A stretch of DNA of 6,291 nucleotides from assembly GCA_013139625.1 (NCBI GenBank), contig WTAK01000234.1, forward strand, positions 1-6,291. The letters are read 5' to 3'. Below the pieces are notes generated by a model. The model was not told the DNA's origin. It searched no databases and was given only the letters and a program-made list of their open reading frames with translations. The DNA is from Candidatus Delongbacteria bacterium (GTDB lineage Bacteria; UBA4055). The position numbers were made by a program, and so were the translations under genes. Of this stretch, positions 1-6,291 are shown one piece after another. The stretch's first letter is position 1, and every line of letters begins with the position of its first letter.

Positions 1-899
1 ATCAATGCTGGATCTGTTGGAGTACCAACATTTGCTAGGCTAGTATTGTAATACCAATAACTTTGCAATGCGTTTGCAGAAGTAGTCATATTTGCACCTG
101 AACCACCATCTGCAGTAGTACCATAATTCATATCAAATGAATGACCTGTTAAGAAGTTTAACTCAGCCATATTTAGTATAGCTGCTGCATCCATATCTAT
201 AGTTTCCCAATATGTAGGGTACAATCCGTACTCTATCCCAACATCATGGTTCATTATAGTGTAATCAAAATTATAATTTGAGTAAGTCTCAGTAGTTCCG
301 TTCGTATTAGAACCTGTACCTGTAGGAGGCCACTCGTGATATCTCATGATCATTGATGCTGCAGTTGCAACACAACCAACATAAGTCCATGTTCCATCTT
401 TTTCAGGACATAGATCATTCCAAGGATAAACTTGATCCCAGTGAGATTTTACTAGAGCATCAATAACTGTACCTTTTGAAGCTTTCTCAAAAACGTTGTT
501 ATTGATATTTTTCCATTCCGTTTGGGCAGAAGCGTCAGTATAAGCATATTTTCTTGCCACGACAACTTGCTTGTCCATATAACCGAACCACTCTTTAAAT
601 GCTAAACCGCCATCTCTATTGAAATCAGCTAGTTTACCTTTAAATGAATAACCAATAATTGGCTTAAGTCCATCATCCGCAGTTACGATCACAAATCCTT
701 GATCAAAGTTTACACCATACCAAGTTACTTGTCCTTCGTACTCATGTGCGAAAATTTCGCTTACCTCGTTTCCTTTAGCAGAAATCGGGGCATAATTCTT
801 GTAGTAATTCTCTGCAGCTTTTTTTGCAGCGTCTTGATCAACAAACGCAGCAGAAAGCATAGCTGAAATTACTAAAACTACAATAAGGAATCTTTTCAT
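1..899 (-). CDS. Secreted C10-family (streptopain-like) cysteine protease, N-terminal part, cut by the window edge
   Basis: The frame is open from an ATG at 899-897 to the window edge, giving 299 residues without a stop. Residues 1-18 form a Sec signal peptide (Lys-Arg, hydrophobic core, Ser-Ala-Ala before the likely cleavage site). Residues about 25-115 resemble the C10 pro-domain (GQVTWYGVNFDQGFVIVTADD at 56-76), which in streptopain keeps the enzyme inactive until processed. The catalytic domain starts near 140: WDQVYPWNDLCP (154-165) carries the conserved Gln156, and GCVATA (175-180) carries the nucleophile Cys176. A DGGSGA loop follows at 264-269. The catalytic His and the NWGW block lie beyond the window, so activity and any C-terminal domains cannot be judged. 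Position 183, Gln in streptopain and in the neighbouring paralogue, is Met here. The start is fixed by AGGAGG four nt upstream and by alignment with the paralogue. Family assignment is firm; the substrate is unknown. Confidence 0.93.
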   Translation of the reverse strand, partial: MKRFLIVVLVISAMLSAAFVDQDAAKKAAENYYKNYAPISAKGNEVSEIFAHEYEGQVTWYGVNFDQGFVIVTADDGLKPIIGYSFKGKLADFNRDGGLAFKEWFGYMDKQVVVARKYAYTDASAQTEWKNINNNVFEKASKGTVIDALVKSHWDQVYPWNDLCPEKDGTWTYVGCVATAASMIMRYHEWPPTGTGSNTNGTTETYSNYNFDYTIMNHDVGIEYGLYPTYWETIDMDAAAILNMAELNFLTGHSFDMNYGTTADGGSGANMTTSANALQSYWYYNTSLANVGTPTDPAL

Positions 900-998
900 A
901 GATCCTCCTCATGATTAATTTAAGTTTTTTACTTCAGTTTAAGCGTAACCCCATAACAACAAGTGTGAACGGGTTGTTATGTTCTTGGTTTAATAGGC
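900..998 (-). promoter_or_regulatory. 5' leader of the truncated C10 protease gene, copy 1 of a duplicated leader
   Basis: This is the predicted 99-nt untranslated leader between the promoter and the ATG. It matches the leader at 4664-4760 almost base for base, with two single-base length differences. It contains a perfect inverted repeat, CATAACAAC (952-960) and GTTGTTATG (973-981), around a 12-nt loop that differs by one base from the other copy. The Shine-Dalgarno sequence GAGGAGG (904-910) ends four nt before the start codon, which is close. A regulatory RNA hairpin or a protein operator are both possible. I do not recognise it as a known riboswitch. Confidence 0.65.
952..981 (-). repeat. 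Perfect 9-bp inverted repeat with 12-nt loop, leader copy 1
   Basis: The arms CATAACAAC and GTTGTTATG are exactly complementary. The loop reads CCGTTCACACTT on the minus strand. Arm centres are 21 bp apart, about two helical turns, which would suit a dimeric DNA-binding protein. As RNA the same bases form a 9-bp stem. No U-run follows, so it is not an intrinsic terminator. Confidence 0.75.
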
Positions 999-1004
999 GA
1001 AATT

Positions 1005-1034
1005 AAAATACGAAAACTTTTAGTGTTTTGTCAA
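1005..1034 (-). promoter_or_regulatory. Sigma-70-type promoter of the truncated C10 protease gene
   Basis: On the minus strand TTGACA (1034-1029, perfect -35) is followed after 18 nt by TATTTT (1010-1005, -10). The expected transcription start is near 998, just where similarity to the other protease leader becomes continuous. The promoter lies downstream of the terminator of the large protease gene, so this gene appears to be a separate transcription unit. Confidence 0.7.
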
Positions 1035-1077
1035 GTTTATAATTTTTTTTTACGTTAATTTTTAAACATGTAAATAA

Positions 1078-1102
1078 AAAAGACCCCAAATCGGGGTCTT
1101 TT
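1078..1102 (-). terminator. Rho-independent terminator of the large C10 protease gene
   Basis: AAAAGACCCC (1078-1087) and GGGGTCTTTT (1093-1102) form a perfect 10-bp stem with a 5-nt loop. Read on the minus strand it begins 25 nt after the TAA stop and runs into a T-rich tract (TTTTTTATTT, including the end of the stem). The stem is symmetrical, but on the plus strand the four stem-ending Ts are followed at once by As, so the minus-strand direction is favoured. Confidence 0.88.
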
Positions 1103-1126
1103 AAAATAAACAATAAAGGTTTGTTC

Positions 1127-4100
1127 TTATCTTACTGCTTTAATAACCTTAATTGTTTTTGGAGTTACTTTTGTAGCATTAGTTGCAACGATGTAATAGA
1201 ACAACTTAGCTTGATCTGCTGCTACAGTGTACTGATTTGCACCAACTGAAGTTACAAACGTAAATGTTCCGTAAGGATCATCCGATGAATAAACATCATA
1301 TCCTGTTGCATCTGCTGATACATCCCAGTCAACAACAATATCAGATCCAGAAATGCTTGTTACTACATTTGCAGGAACAGCTGGAATAGTTGGCCCACCT
1401 GCAACATTGATAATCACTGAATTAGATCCAAGAGACTCACCAACAGGAGTATCATATGACGCTGTAATGTAATATGTATTATCTCCATTTAATGGATTTA
1501 GGTCTGTATAAGTAAGTGTTCCAGAAGTTCCAAGAAGAGAACCATTTCTATAGATGTTATAAGTCGCTAAACCTTTAGCTTTAGTTTCGATCTCAGTTAC
1601 ATCAGTATTGATAACCTTCTTAGCTATCTGAGGTATTTCCTTCTCAGTTATTTCATTTGTCATCCATCCTGATTTAGTAATATCAGGTGAAGCTGATGAT
1701 GTTACATAACTCATGATCATCCAATCTCCAGGAGATTGTTCTTCACCAAACACAATTCCATACCAACCTTCAGTATCTACTTGATTATCGATCCATGTTG
1801 TTGACTCACTACTTCCACCTGGTTCATCGTGAATATCAACAATAATTGCAGGATGTCCAGTAGCAGTGTCACCTGGAGTTACAACTACATACCAGTAAGT
1901 ATTCATTACTAATGAAGGTACCGCAACTGTAGTATATTCACCATCAATTGCTGTTAAATTGCCACTTGGACCCCAAAGAATTGAATCAGTACCATCAGTA
2001 GCACGTGTATTAATTGTGAATGTAAATTGGTCATTGGTCCATGGCACATCAGTATACTCACCAAAAGCTGCGGTGATAGAATCTACTGTTACTGGATAGA
2101 AGTAACCAAGTTCTGAACCTAAGAAACGTGTCTTGAATCCTTGACTTAAATAGCCTTCAAGACCATCATAATAATTGTCAGCTTCGTATGCATAAGTATA
2201 CCACATTGGAGCATTGTGATATGGTTTGTACCATGCTAAGTCAACATCATTTGAACCATTAAGAATACCAGTAAGGAAATCAGGTTGTGGATTTGCATCC
2301 ATGAACGCTGTTGATCTGCTTGATGCTATTGAAGTTCCTGTTGGATAAAGAGCTTTAACGAAGTACTCGTTATAACCATCAATAAAACCTGTATCAGAAT
2401 ATACTTCTGAGGCTCCTGTAACAGCTACGTTTGTAACAAATGAACCATTGCGATAAATGTCATATGAAGTTGGCTCATCAGCTTTTGCTGCTTTTGTAGA
2501 AACAGCTTCAGGTAATCCTGTAATGTCCGCGTCGTTTACTTGACCAGTATATAGCACAGGTTTTACGTCAGATACGTTAGGATTTACAGCAGGAGCACGC
2601 TTCGCTGCAGCTGCAACAATAACATCATCAATCATGAATTGCCATTGTCCTGATTGTCTAACAAAAGCTAATCTATAATCTCCGGTATAAGCAGCTAAAG
2701 AAATTACTTCTTCAAATTCATATACGTTAGTATTTCCCTGGTCAACATCAATGTTTTGATACTGAGCTACATTAAAAACAGTACCGGCAGTAGATGGATT
2801 TCTTTCCGTCATATCACCATTATAAAGATTTACATCATAATATCCAGGATTCGCTGCAGTACCATAAGACCATGTCCAAAAACGAACTTCTGCATTTGCT
2901 CCGATGTTAATAATTGGAGAAAAAAGCCATTCCCATTCGCTTGTACCAGCATAATATGATAAATGCACTGAGTAAACACCACTATGAATATACTGAGCAT
3001 CCCCATAAGTTGATTCATCACAATGACCCCATCTTGGGTCAGCATCAGCACTTTGGAAATTGTCATTATTAGCACCGAACTCGTTATTTGTTCTTCTTAT
3101 TATCCAATCTGTTTCAAACGAAGTTGTTTCCCAGTCTTCTTGGAAATAGATTGCTAGTGTAAACGGTTTTGTCCAAGCTAAATCAACATCTTGTCTTGTA
3201 AATGCTTCAACTGTCGCATCAACGTACAGAGGAATTGGATAGTTTTCATCAGATGCAATAACAGCATAGTAGTTATTTGATATATGAGATTCTCCGTCTG
3301 GACCTGAATAAACAGCCTTAACTAAATAGTTGTAGTATCCTGCAGAAAGATTAGCATCAAGATAAGTAGTCGTTGAAGCATTTGTTGTACCTATTTCAAC
3401 ACCTTCTCTATAAATTTTATAACCTGTTAAAGTAGCAATTTTTGTTCCTGCCGGAGCAGTCCAAGTTAATGTTACATCTTCTAAGTTAGCTATAGAACCA
3501 TTCAAATTTGTAGGCTCTGGCCATTCAAGGAATAATGACTCATTACTCCAAATTTGGTAAACAGCTGCTTGACTTGATGTAAAATCACTACTTGGATTTA
3601 ATGAAGTAAGTTGGAACCAACCATCAGCCCCCCCATTCCATCCCCAATTGAAGTGGTACCAGTAATCATCTGTATATCCGTCTAAAACAAACGCATGCCC
3701 ACCATCAACTCCTGATCCTGACCAATAAATTGGACGACTATTATCTAGATCAGCTTGAATATTAGCAGATTGAACTGTTTCGTCTGTCGGGCTACCAACT
3801 GATACATAAGTTGCATCTGTTGAATAGCTGAAGTAAGTTTCAAGAGCTGGAGCAACTGCTGTACTAAATGCACCTGATCCACCGTTTGCAAATATGTCAT
3901 AATCCATATTTACAGCAACACCGGCATGGTATGATAACTTAGAAAGTTCATCTCTTTCCGCTGTTGTTACACTTGAAGTAGTCAAAGGCATCAAAGTATA
4001 ATCGTAAGAAAAATCAGCAAAAGTTACAGCCAAAGTTCCTGAACTTGATGATCCTGTCCAGAAATATGAATGTGAACCAACTCCGTTTAGAGGAGCCATG

Positions 4101-4663
4101 TGAAATCTCATGATCTGGTGCATTGCAGTTGCAACACAACCAACAGCAGTTTCTACACCACCATCAAGAGGACATAAATCATTCATTGGCCATCCCTGAC
4201 CCCATCTTGTTTCTACCAATGCATCAACAACGATGGCTTTAGTAGCTTTAGGAAAAAGATTATTTTCAATATTTTTCCATTCAGTTTGTGCTTTCGTATC
4301 TACAAAGCCAATTTCTCTGACTTCAACGATCTGCTTATCAAAAGCATCAAATCTGTTGATAAAAGGATTATCCATGTTGTAAAGATCTTCTACCATCTCT
4401 CCATCATAAGAGTAACCTAAAATTGCTTTTACTGCATCATCTGCAGAAACAATAACAAATCCTTGATCAAAAGAAACAGCATACCATGTAACTTGGCCAT
4501 TATATTCTTTTGCTGCTATTTTTTGCACTACATTCCCTTTTGCGGAAGCAGGTGCGTAATTATTGTAATAGTTCTCTGCTGCTTTCTGAGCTCTGCTCTG
4601 ATCTACGAAAGCCGCAGATAGCATAGCCACAAGAACTAAAACTACAATAAGGAACTTTTTCAT
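1127..4663 (-). CDS. Secreted multidomain C10-family cysteine protease with fibronectin-III-like and cleaved-adhesin-like domains
   Basis: The 1178-residue protein has a signal peptide (1-18), a C10 pro-domain (about 25-115) and a complete streptopain-type catalytic domain (about 140-375). Visible active-site blocks are WGQGWPMNDLCP with Gln156, GCVATAMHQIM with Cys176, GGHAFVLDGY with His323, and HFNWGWNGGADGWF (337-350) followed by LNPS. Streptopain has the same blocks, so this should be an active extracellular endopeptidase made as a zymogen. Then come a fibronectin-III-like domain (about 384-468), a second interrupted at about 500 and resuming at about 733 (YDIYRNG), a third interrupted at about 815 and resuming at about 1034 (YNIYRNG), and a last one (about 1094-1178). 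The first insert (about 505-683) looks like a cleaved-adhesin jelly roll; the second is not recognised. Streptopain has about 400 residues, so some 800 are accessory. No anchor or type IX sorting domain is seen at the C-terminus. AGGAGG ends four nt before the ATG. Confidence 0.95.
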   Translation of the reverse strand: MKKFLIVVLVLVAMLSAAFVDQSRAQKAAENYYNNYAPASAKGNVVQKIAAKEYNGQVTWYAVSFDQGFVIVSADDAVKAILGYSYDGEMVEDLYNMDNPFINRFDAFDKQIVEVREIGFVDTKAQTEWKNIENNLFPKATKAIVVDALVETRWGQGWPMNDLCPLDGGVETAVGCVATAMHQIMRFHMAPLNGVGSHSYFWTGSSSSGTLAVTFADFSYDYTLMPLTTSSVTTAERDELSKLSYHAGVAVNMDYDIFANGGSGAFSTAVAPALETYFSYSTDATYVSVGSPTDETVQSANIQADLDNSRPIYWSGSGVDGGHAFVLDGYTDDYWYHFNWGWNGGADGWFQLTSLNPSSDFTSSQAAVYQIWSNESLFLEWPEPTNLNGSIANLEDVTLTWTAPAGTKIATLTGYKIYREGVEIGTTNASTTTYLDANLSAGYYNYLVKAVYSGPDGESHISNNYYAVIASDENYPIPLYVDATVEAFTRQDVDLAWTKPFTLAIYFQEDWETTSFETDWIIRRTNNEFGANNDNFQSADADPRWGHCDESTYGDAQYIHSGVYSVHLSYYAGTSEWEWLFSPIINIGANAEVRFWTWSYGTAANPGYYDVNLYNGDMTERNPSTAGTVFNVAQYQNIDVDQGNTNVYEFEEVISLAAYTGDYRLAFVRQSGQWQFMIDDVIVAAAAKRAPAVNPNVSDVKPVLYTGQVNDADITGLPEAVSTKAAKADEPTSYDIYRNGSFVTNVAVTGASEVYSDTGFIDGYNEYFVKALYPTGTSIASSRSTAFMDANPQPDFLTGILNGSNDVDLAWYKPYHNAPMWYTYAYEADNYYDGLEGYLSQGFKTRFLGSELGYFYPVTVDSITAAFGEYTDVPWTNDQFTFTINTRATDGTDSILWGPSGNLTAIDGEYTTVAVPSLVMNTYWYVVVTPGDTATGHPAIIVDIHDEPGGSSESTTWIDNQVDTEGWYGIVFGEEQSPGDWMIMSYVTSSASPDITKSGWMTNEITEKEIPQIAKKVINTDVTEIETKAKGLATYNIYRNGSLLGTSGTLTYTDLNPLNGDNTYYITASYDTPVGESLGSNSVIINVAGGPTIPAVPANVVTSISGSDIVVDWDVSADATGYDVYSSDDPYGTFTFVTSVGANQYTVAADQAKLFYYIVATNATKVTPKTIKVIKAVR

Positions 4664-4760
4664 GAATCCTCCTCATGATTAATTTAGTTTTTAACTTCAG
4701 TTTGGCGAAACTCCATAACAACAAGCGTGAACGGGTTGTTATGTTCTTGGTTTAATAGGC
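4664..4760 (-). promoter_or_regulatory. 5' leader of the large C10 protease gene, copy 2 of a duplicated leader
   Basis: This predicted 97-nt leader is nearly identical to 900-998. It carries the same CATAACAAC/GTTGTTATG inverted repeat (4714-4722 and 4735-4743) and the same GAGGAGG (4668-4674) four nt before the ATG. A second small hairpin, AGTTT-CGCC-AAACT on the minus strand (4712-4699), lies between the main stem and the Shine-Dalgarno sequence. In copy 1 it survives only as a weaker pairing with a possible G-U pair. Function unknown; shared control of both proteases is inferred. Confidence 0.65.
4714..4743 (-). repeat. Perfect 9-bp inverted repeat with 12-nt loop, leader copy 2
   Basis: The arms are identical to those of copy 1. 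The loop reads CCGTTCACGCTT on the minus strand and differs from copy 1 at one position only. Because the loop is kept as well as the stem, the primary sequence itself may be recognised, by a protein or an RNA partner. Confidence 0.75.
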
Positions 4761-4766
4761 ACTTGT

Positions 4767-4796
4767 AAAATACGCATTTACATAGTACTTTTTCTA
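4767..4796 (-). promoter_or_regulatory. Probable promoter of the large C10 protease gene
   Basis: On the minus strand TATTTT (4772-4767) sits exactly as far from the conserved leader as the TATTTT of the other protease gene. Eighteen nt upstream is TAGAAA (4796-4791), matching four of six bases of TTGACA. Transcription would start near 4760. The weaker -35 suggests lower basal strength than the other copy, or help from an activator; this is inference. Confidence 0.5.
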
Positions 4797-4884
4797 TGAT
4801 TAATGACATCTTATCTATATTTTTCTTTAGTATTTTTAGTCGGTTGAATATTTAGTTTCCCGAACAAAATAATACTATATCTTT

Positions 4885-4913
4885 TTGCATTTATATGCTA
4901 AAAGCATTATAAT
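4885..4913 (+). promoter_or_regulatory. Probable promoter of the amidohydrolase gene
   Basis: A perfect TATAAT -10 lies at 4908-4913. The -35 is weak: TTGCAT at 4885-4890 with 17-nt spacing, or TTTGCA at 4884-4889 with 18-nt spacing. Transcription would start near 4920, leaving a leader of about 25 nt before the ATG at 4945. A short dyad, ATGCT-AAA-AGCAT (4895-4907), sits between the two elements and could be an operator, but it is too short to call. The two divergent -10 elements are about 135 bp apart. Confidence 0.6.
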
Positions 4914-4934
4914 GTATGTCCAAGTAATTTTGCC

Positions 4935-4939
4935 AAGGA
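4935..4939 (+). promoter_or_regulatory. Ribosome binding site that fixes the amidohydrolase start
   Basis: AAGGA lies five nt before the ATG at 4945. It supports this start over the in-frame TTG at 4885 and the in-frame ATG at 4912, which overlap the promoter or its expected start point and have no ribosome binding site in front. Confidence 0.7.
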
Positions 4940-4944
4940 TAAAA

Positions 4945-6261
4945 ATGTATAACTTCGATATTTTAATAAAAAATGCCACTATATTAACAATGAATGATAC
5001 TATGGAGTCCTTTGAAAACGCCTACATCGGTATTGAGAAGGATGCGATCGTGTACTTAGGAACAGATAAACCAAAGGCTGTTTCAAAAGAGATCATTGAT
5101 GCAAAAAATAATATTGTCATGCCCGGGCTTATCAATTCACATACTCATTCCGGTATGACCATGTTCCGTGGAGTTGCGGATGATCTTTCATTAATGAATT
5201 GGTTAAATAATTATATTTGGCCACTTGAAGATAAGTTTGTAACAGAAGAAAACATAAACATTGCATCGAAACTTGCCATTGCAGAGATGATCCTGTCCGG
5301 AACTACAACTTTTAATGATATGTATTTTTTCACAGGTGTAACTGCAGAAAATTGTAAAAACATTGGAATGAGAGCAGTTTTAGGAGAAGCTATTATCAAC
5401 TTCCCTGTTTCTATCAAGAAGACTTCCGAAGATTATTTTTTAGAATTTATAGAAAAATATGCAGATGATGATCTTATAACTCCATCTATCGTTCCTCATT
5501 CACCTTATTCTTGCAGTGAAGATCTTCTGAAAAGAATAAAAAAACTTTCCGATGAAAAAAGTCTGCCCGTACATATTCATATCTCTGAAACGATTGATGA
5601 AGTAAAAATGATCAAAGAAAAAACAGGAATGACTCCGGTTGAGTATCTTGACAGTATTAATTTCCTTAACAATAGAACAATTGCTGTTCATTGTGTTCAT
5701 TTGACTGACAATGATATGAATATCTTGAAAAAAAGAGGTGCAGGAATTGTAAATTCTCCTGAAAGTAACTTAAAATTAGCAAGTGGTATTGCTGAAGTAC
5801 CAAAAATGTTGAATAAAGGTTTGACTGTTGCCCTTGGAACTGATGGTCCTGCCAGTAACAATAATCTGGATATGTTCGAAGAAATGAGCCTTACTGTAAA
5901 AATACACAAAGCACTCAACAATGATTCTACGATCATGAATGCGAAAGAAGTATTAAGAATGGGAACTATGAATGGTGCCAAAGTACTCGGCATAGATAAT
6001 ATTACCGGATCATTGGAGGTTGGGAAAAAAGCAGACATAATAATAATTGATATTAACAAACCTCATTTAACTCCAATGTATGACCCTTACTCACATTTAA
6101 CTTACTCTGCTAACGGAAGTGATGTTGATACAGTTATCATTAACGGTAAAATAATTCTGAAAGAACGCAAATTTTTAAACTTTGATTTAGAAAAAGTAAT
6201 GCTTGACATTAAAAACATTTCTAGTGAAATTATTACGTATAAAAATAATGGTATGAAATAG
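4945..6261 (+). CDS. mtaD: Amidohydrolase, probable 5-methylthioadenosine/S-adenosylhomocysteine deaminase
   Basis: This 438-residue cytosolic enzyme belongs to the metal-dependent amidohydrolase superfamily. The family deaminates the adenine ring of S-adenosylhomocysteine, 5'-methylthioadenosine or adenosine to the inosyl compound plus ammonia, clearing by-products of S-adenosylmethionine use. Metal ligands visible are His66 and His68 (NSHTHSG), His212 (HIHISE) and Asp300 (LGTDGPASNNNLDMFEEM); Glu215 and His249 (AVHCVHL) are the usual catalytic or substrate residues. WPLE (Glu95), PHSPYSCS (184-191) and SPESNLKLASG (271-281) match the Thermotoga SAH deaminase as I recall it. The C-terminal part closes the beta-sandwich (GKKADIIIID, VIINGK). 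The length is normal for the family. The start at 4945 is chosen because AAGGA precedes it and MYNFDILIKNATI is the usual N-terminus. The substrate is not fixed by sequence: aminodeoxyfutalosine and other purine-like deaminases are close relatives. It is transcribed away from the proteases, with no evident link to them. Confidence 0.88.
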   Translation: MYNFDILIKNATILTMNDTMESFENAYIGIEKDAIVYLGTDKPKAVSKEIIDAKNNIVMPGLINSHTHSGMTMFRGVADDLSLMNWLNNYIWPLEDKFVTEENINIASKLAIAEMILSGTTTFNDMYFFTGVTAENCKNIGMRAVLGEAIINFPVSIKKTSEDYFLEFIEKYADDDLITPSIVPHSPYSCSEDLLKRIKKLSDEKSLPVHIHISETIDEVKMIKEKTGMTPVEYLDSINFLNNRTIAVHCVHLTDNDMNILKKRGAGIVNSPESNLKLASGIAEVPKMLNKGLTVALGTDGPASNNNLDMFEEMSLTVKIHKALNNDSTIMNAKEVLRMGTMNGAKVLGIDNITGSLEVGKKADIIIIDINKPHLTPMYDPYSHLTYSANGSDVDTVIINGKIILKERKFLNFDLEKVMLDIKNISSEIITYKNNGMK

Positions 6262-6291
6262 ATACCAGTAGTTACTTATATATAAGGTATA
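6262..6291. other. Short tail after the amidohydrolase gene
   Basis: Thirty AT-rich bases follow the TAG stop. GGTAT and ATACC occur around the stop (6250-6254 and 6262-6266) and GGTAT again at 6286-6290, so two weak 5-bp pairings are possible. No U-run or GC-rich stem is present, and no start codon of a following gene can be assigned. Confidence 0.4.

Noticed and set aside
910..912. Upstream ATG overlapping the Shine-Dalgarno sequence in the leaders (also at 4674-4676)
   Set aside because: It is out of frame with the protease and has no ribosome binding site of its own; the following ATG with AGGAGG matches the signal peptide start.
952..981. Leader inverted repeat as a transposon end or intrinsic terminator
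   Set aside because: No transposase, target-site duplication or U-run accompanies it, and both copies sit at the same place between promoter and start codon.
2756..3075. Short open frames on both strands inside the large protease gene
   Set aside because: They overlap the jelly-roll coding region in other frames and show no motif or start signal.
4885..4944. In-frame extension of the amidohydrolase from a TTG at 4885
   Set aside because: It covers a perfect TATAAT and the expected transcription start, has no ribosome binding site, and adds 20 residues absent from the family; AAGGA and the ATG at 4945 fit better.
5697..6059. Minus-strand open frame of 120 codons inside the amidohydrolase gene
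   Set aside because: It lies antisense to a gene with conserved catalytic motifs, has no ribosome binding site or recognisable domain, and is explained by codon composition of the real gene.
6250..6290. GGTAT/ATACC pairings after the amidohydrolase as a terminator
   Set aside because: The stems are only 5 bp and partly overlap the stop codon region, with no U-tract following before the window ends.

Overview
This AT-rich bacterial window holds three protein genes: two tandem secreted papain-like (family C10, streptopain-type) proteases on the minus strand and, divergently on the plus strand, a cytosolic amidohydrolase of the MTA/SAH deaminase family. The large protease combines a Sec signal peptide, a C10 pro-domain and catalytic domain, fibronectin-III-like modules and a cleaved-adhesin-like jelly roll. 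That mix resembles secreted proteins of FCB-group anaerobes such as Cloacimonadota and relatives. This placement is an impression from protein style; there is no marker gene here to settle it.

Layout. 1-899 (minus): N-terminal 299 residues of a C10 protease whose 3' part lies outside the window. 900-1034 (minus): its leader and a TTGACA/TATTTT promoter. 1078-1102: rho-independent terminator of the next minus-strand gene. 1127-4663 (minus): complete 1178-residue multidomain C10 protease. 4664-4796 (minus): its leader and promoter, a near copy of the first leader. 4797-4944: rest of the divergent intergenic region, with the promoter and ribosome binding site of the plus-strand gene. 4945-6261 (plus): amidohydrolase of 438 residues. 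6262-6291: short tail in which no gene or convincing terminator is seen.

How the parts fit. The two proteases look like duplicates that kept signal peptide, pro-domain, catalytic core and a roughly 98-nt 5' leader, so they are probably expressed under the same control, although each has its own promoter and the large gene its own terminator. Both should be exported as inactive zymogens and digest protein outside the cytoplasm. The amidohydrolase has an independent divergent promoter and no evident functional link to them. The most notable feature is the duplicated leader. Its sequence conservation starts at the predicted -10 element, runs to the start codon, and contains a perfect 9-bp inverted repeat around a 12-nt loop that is itself conserved.
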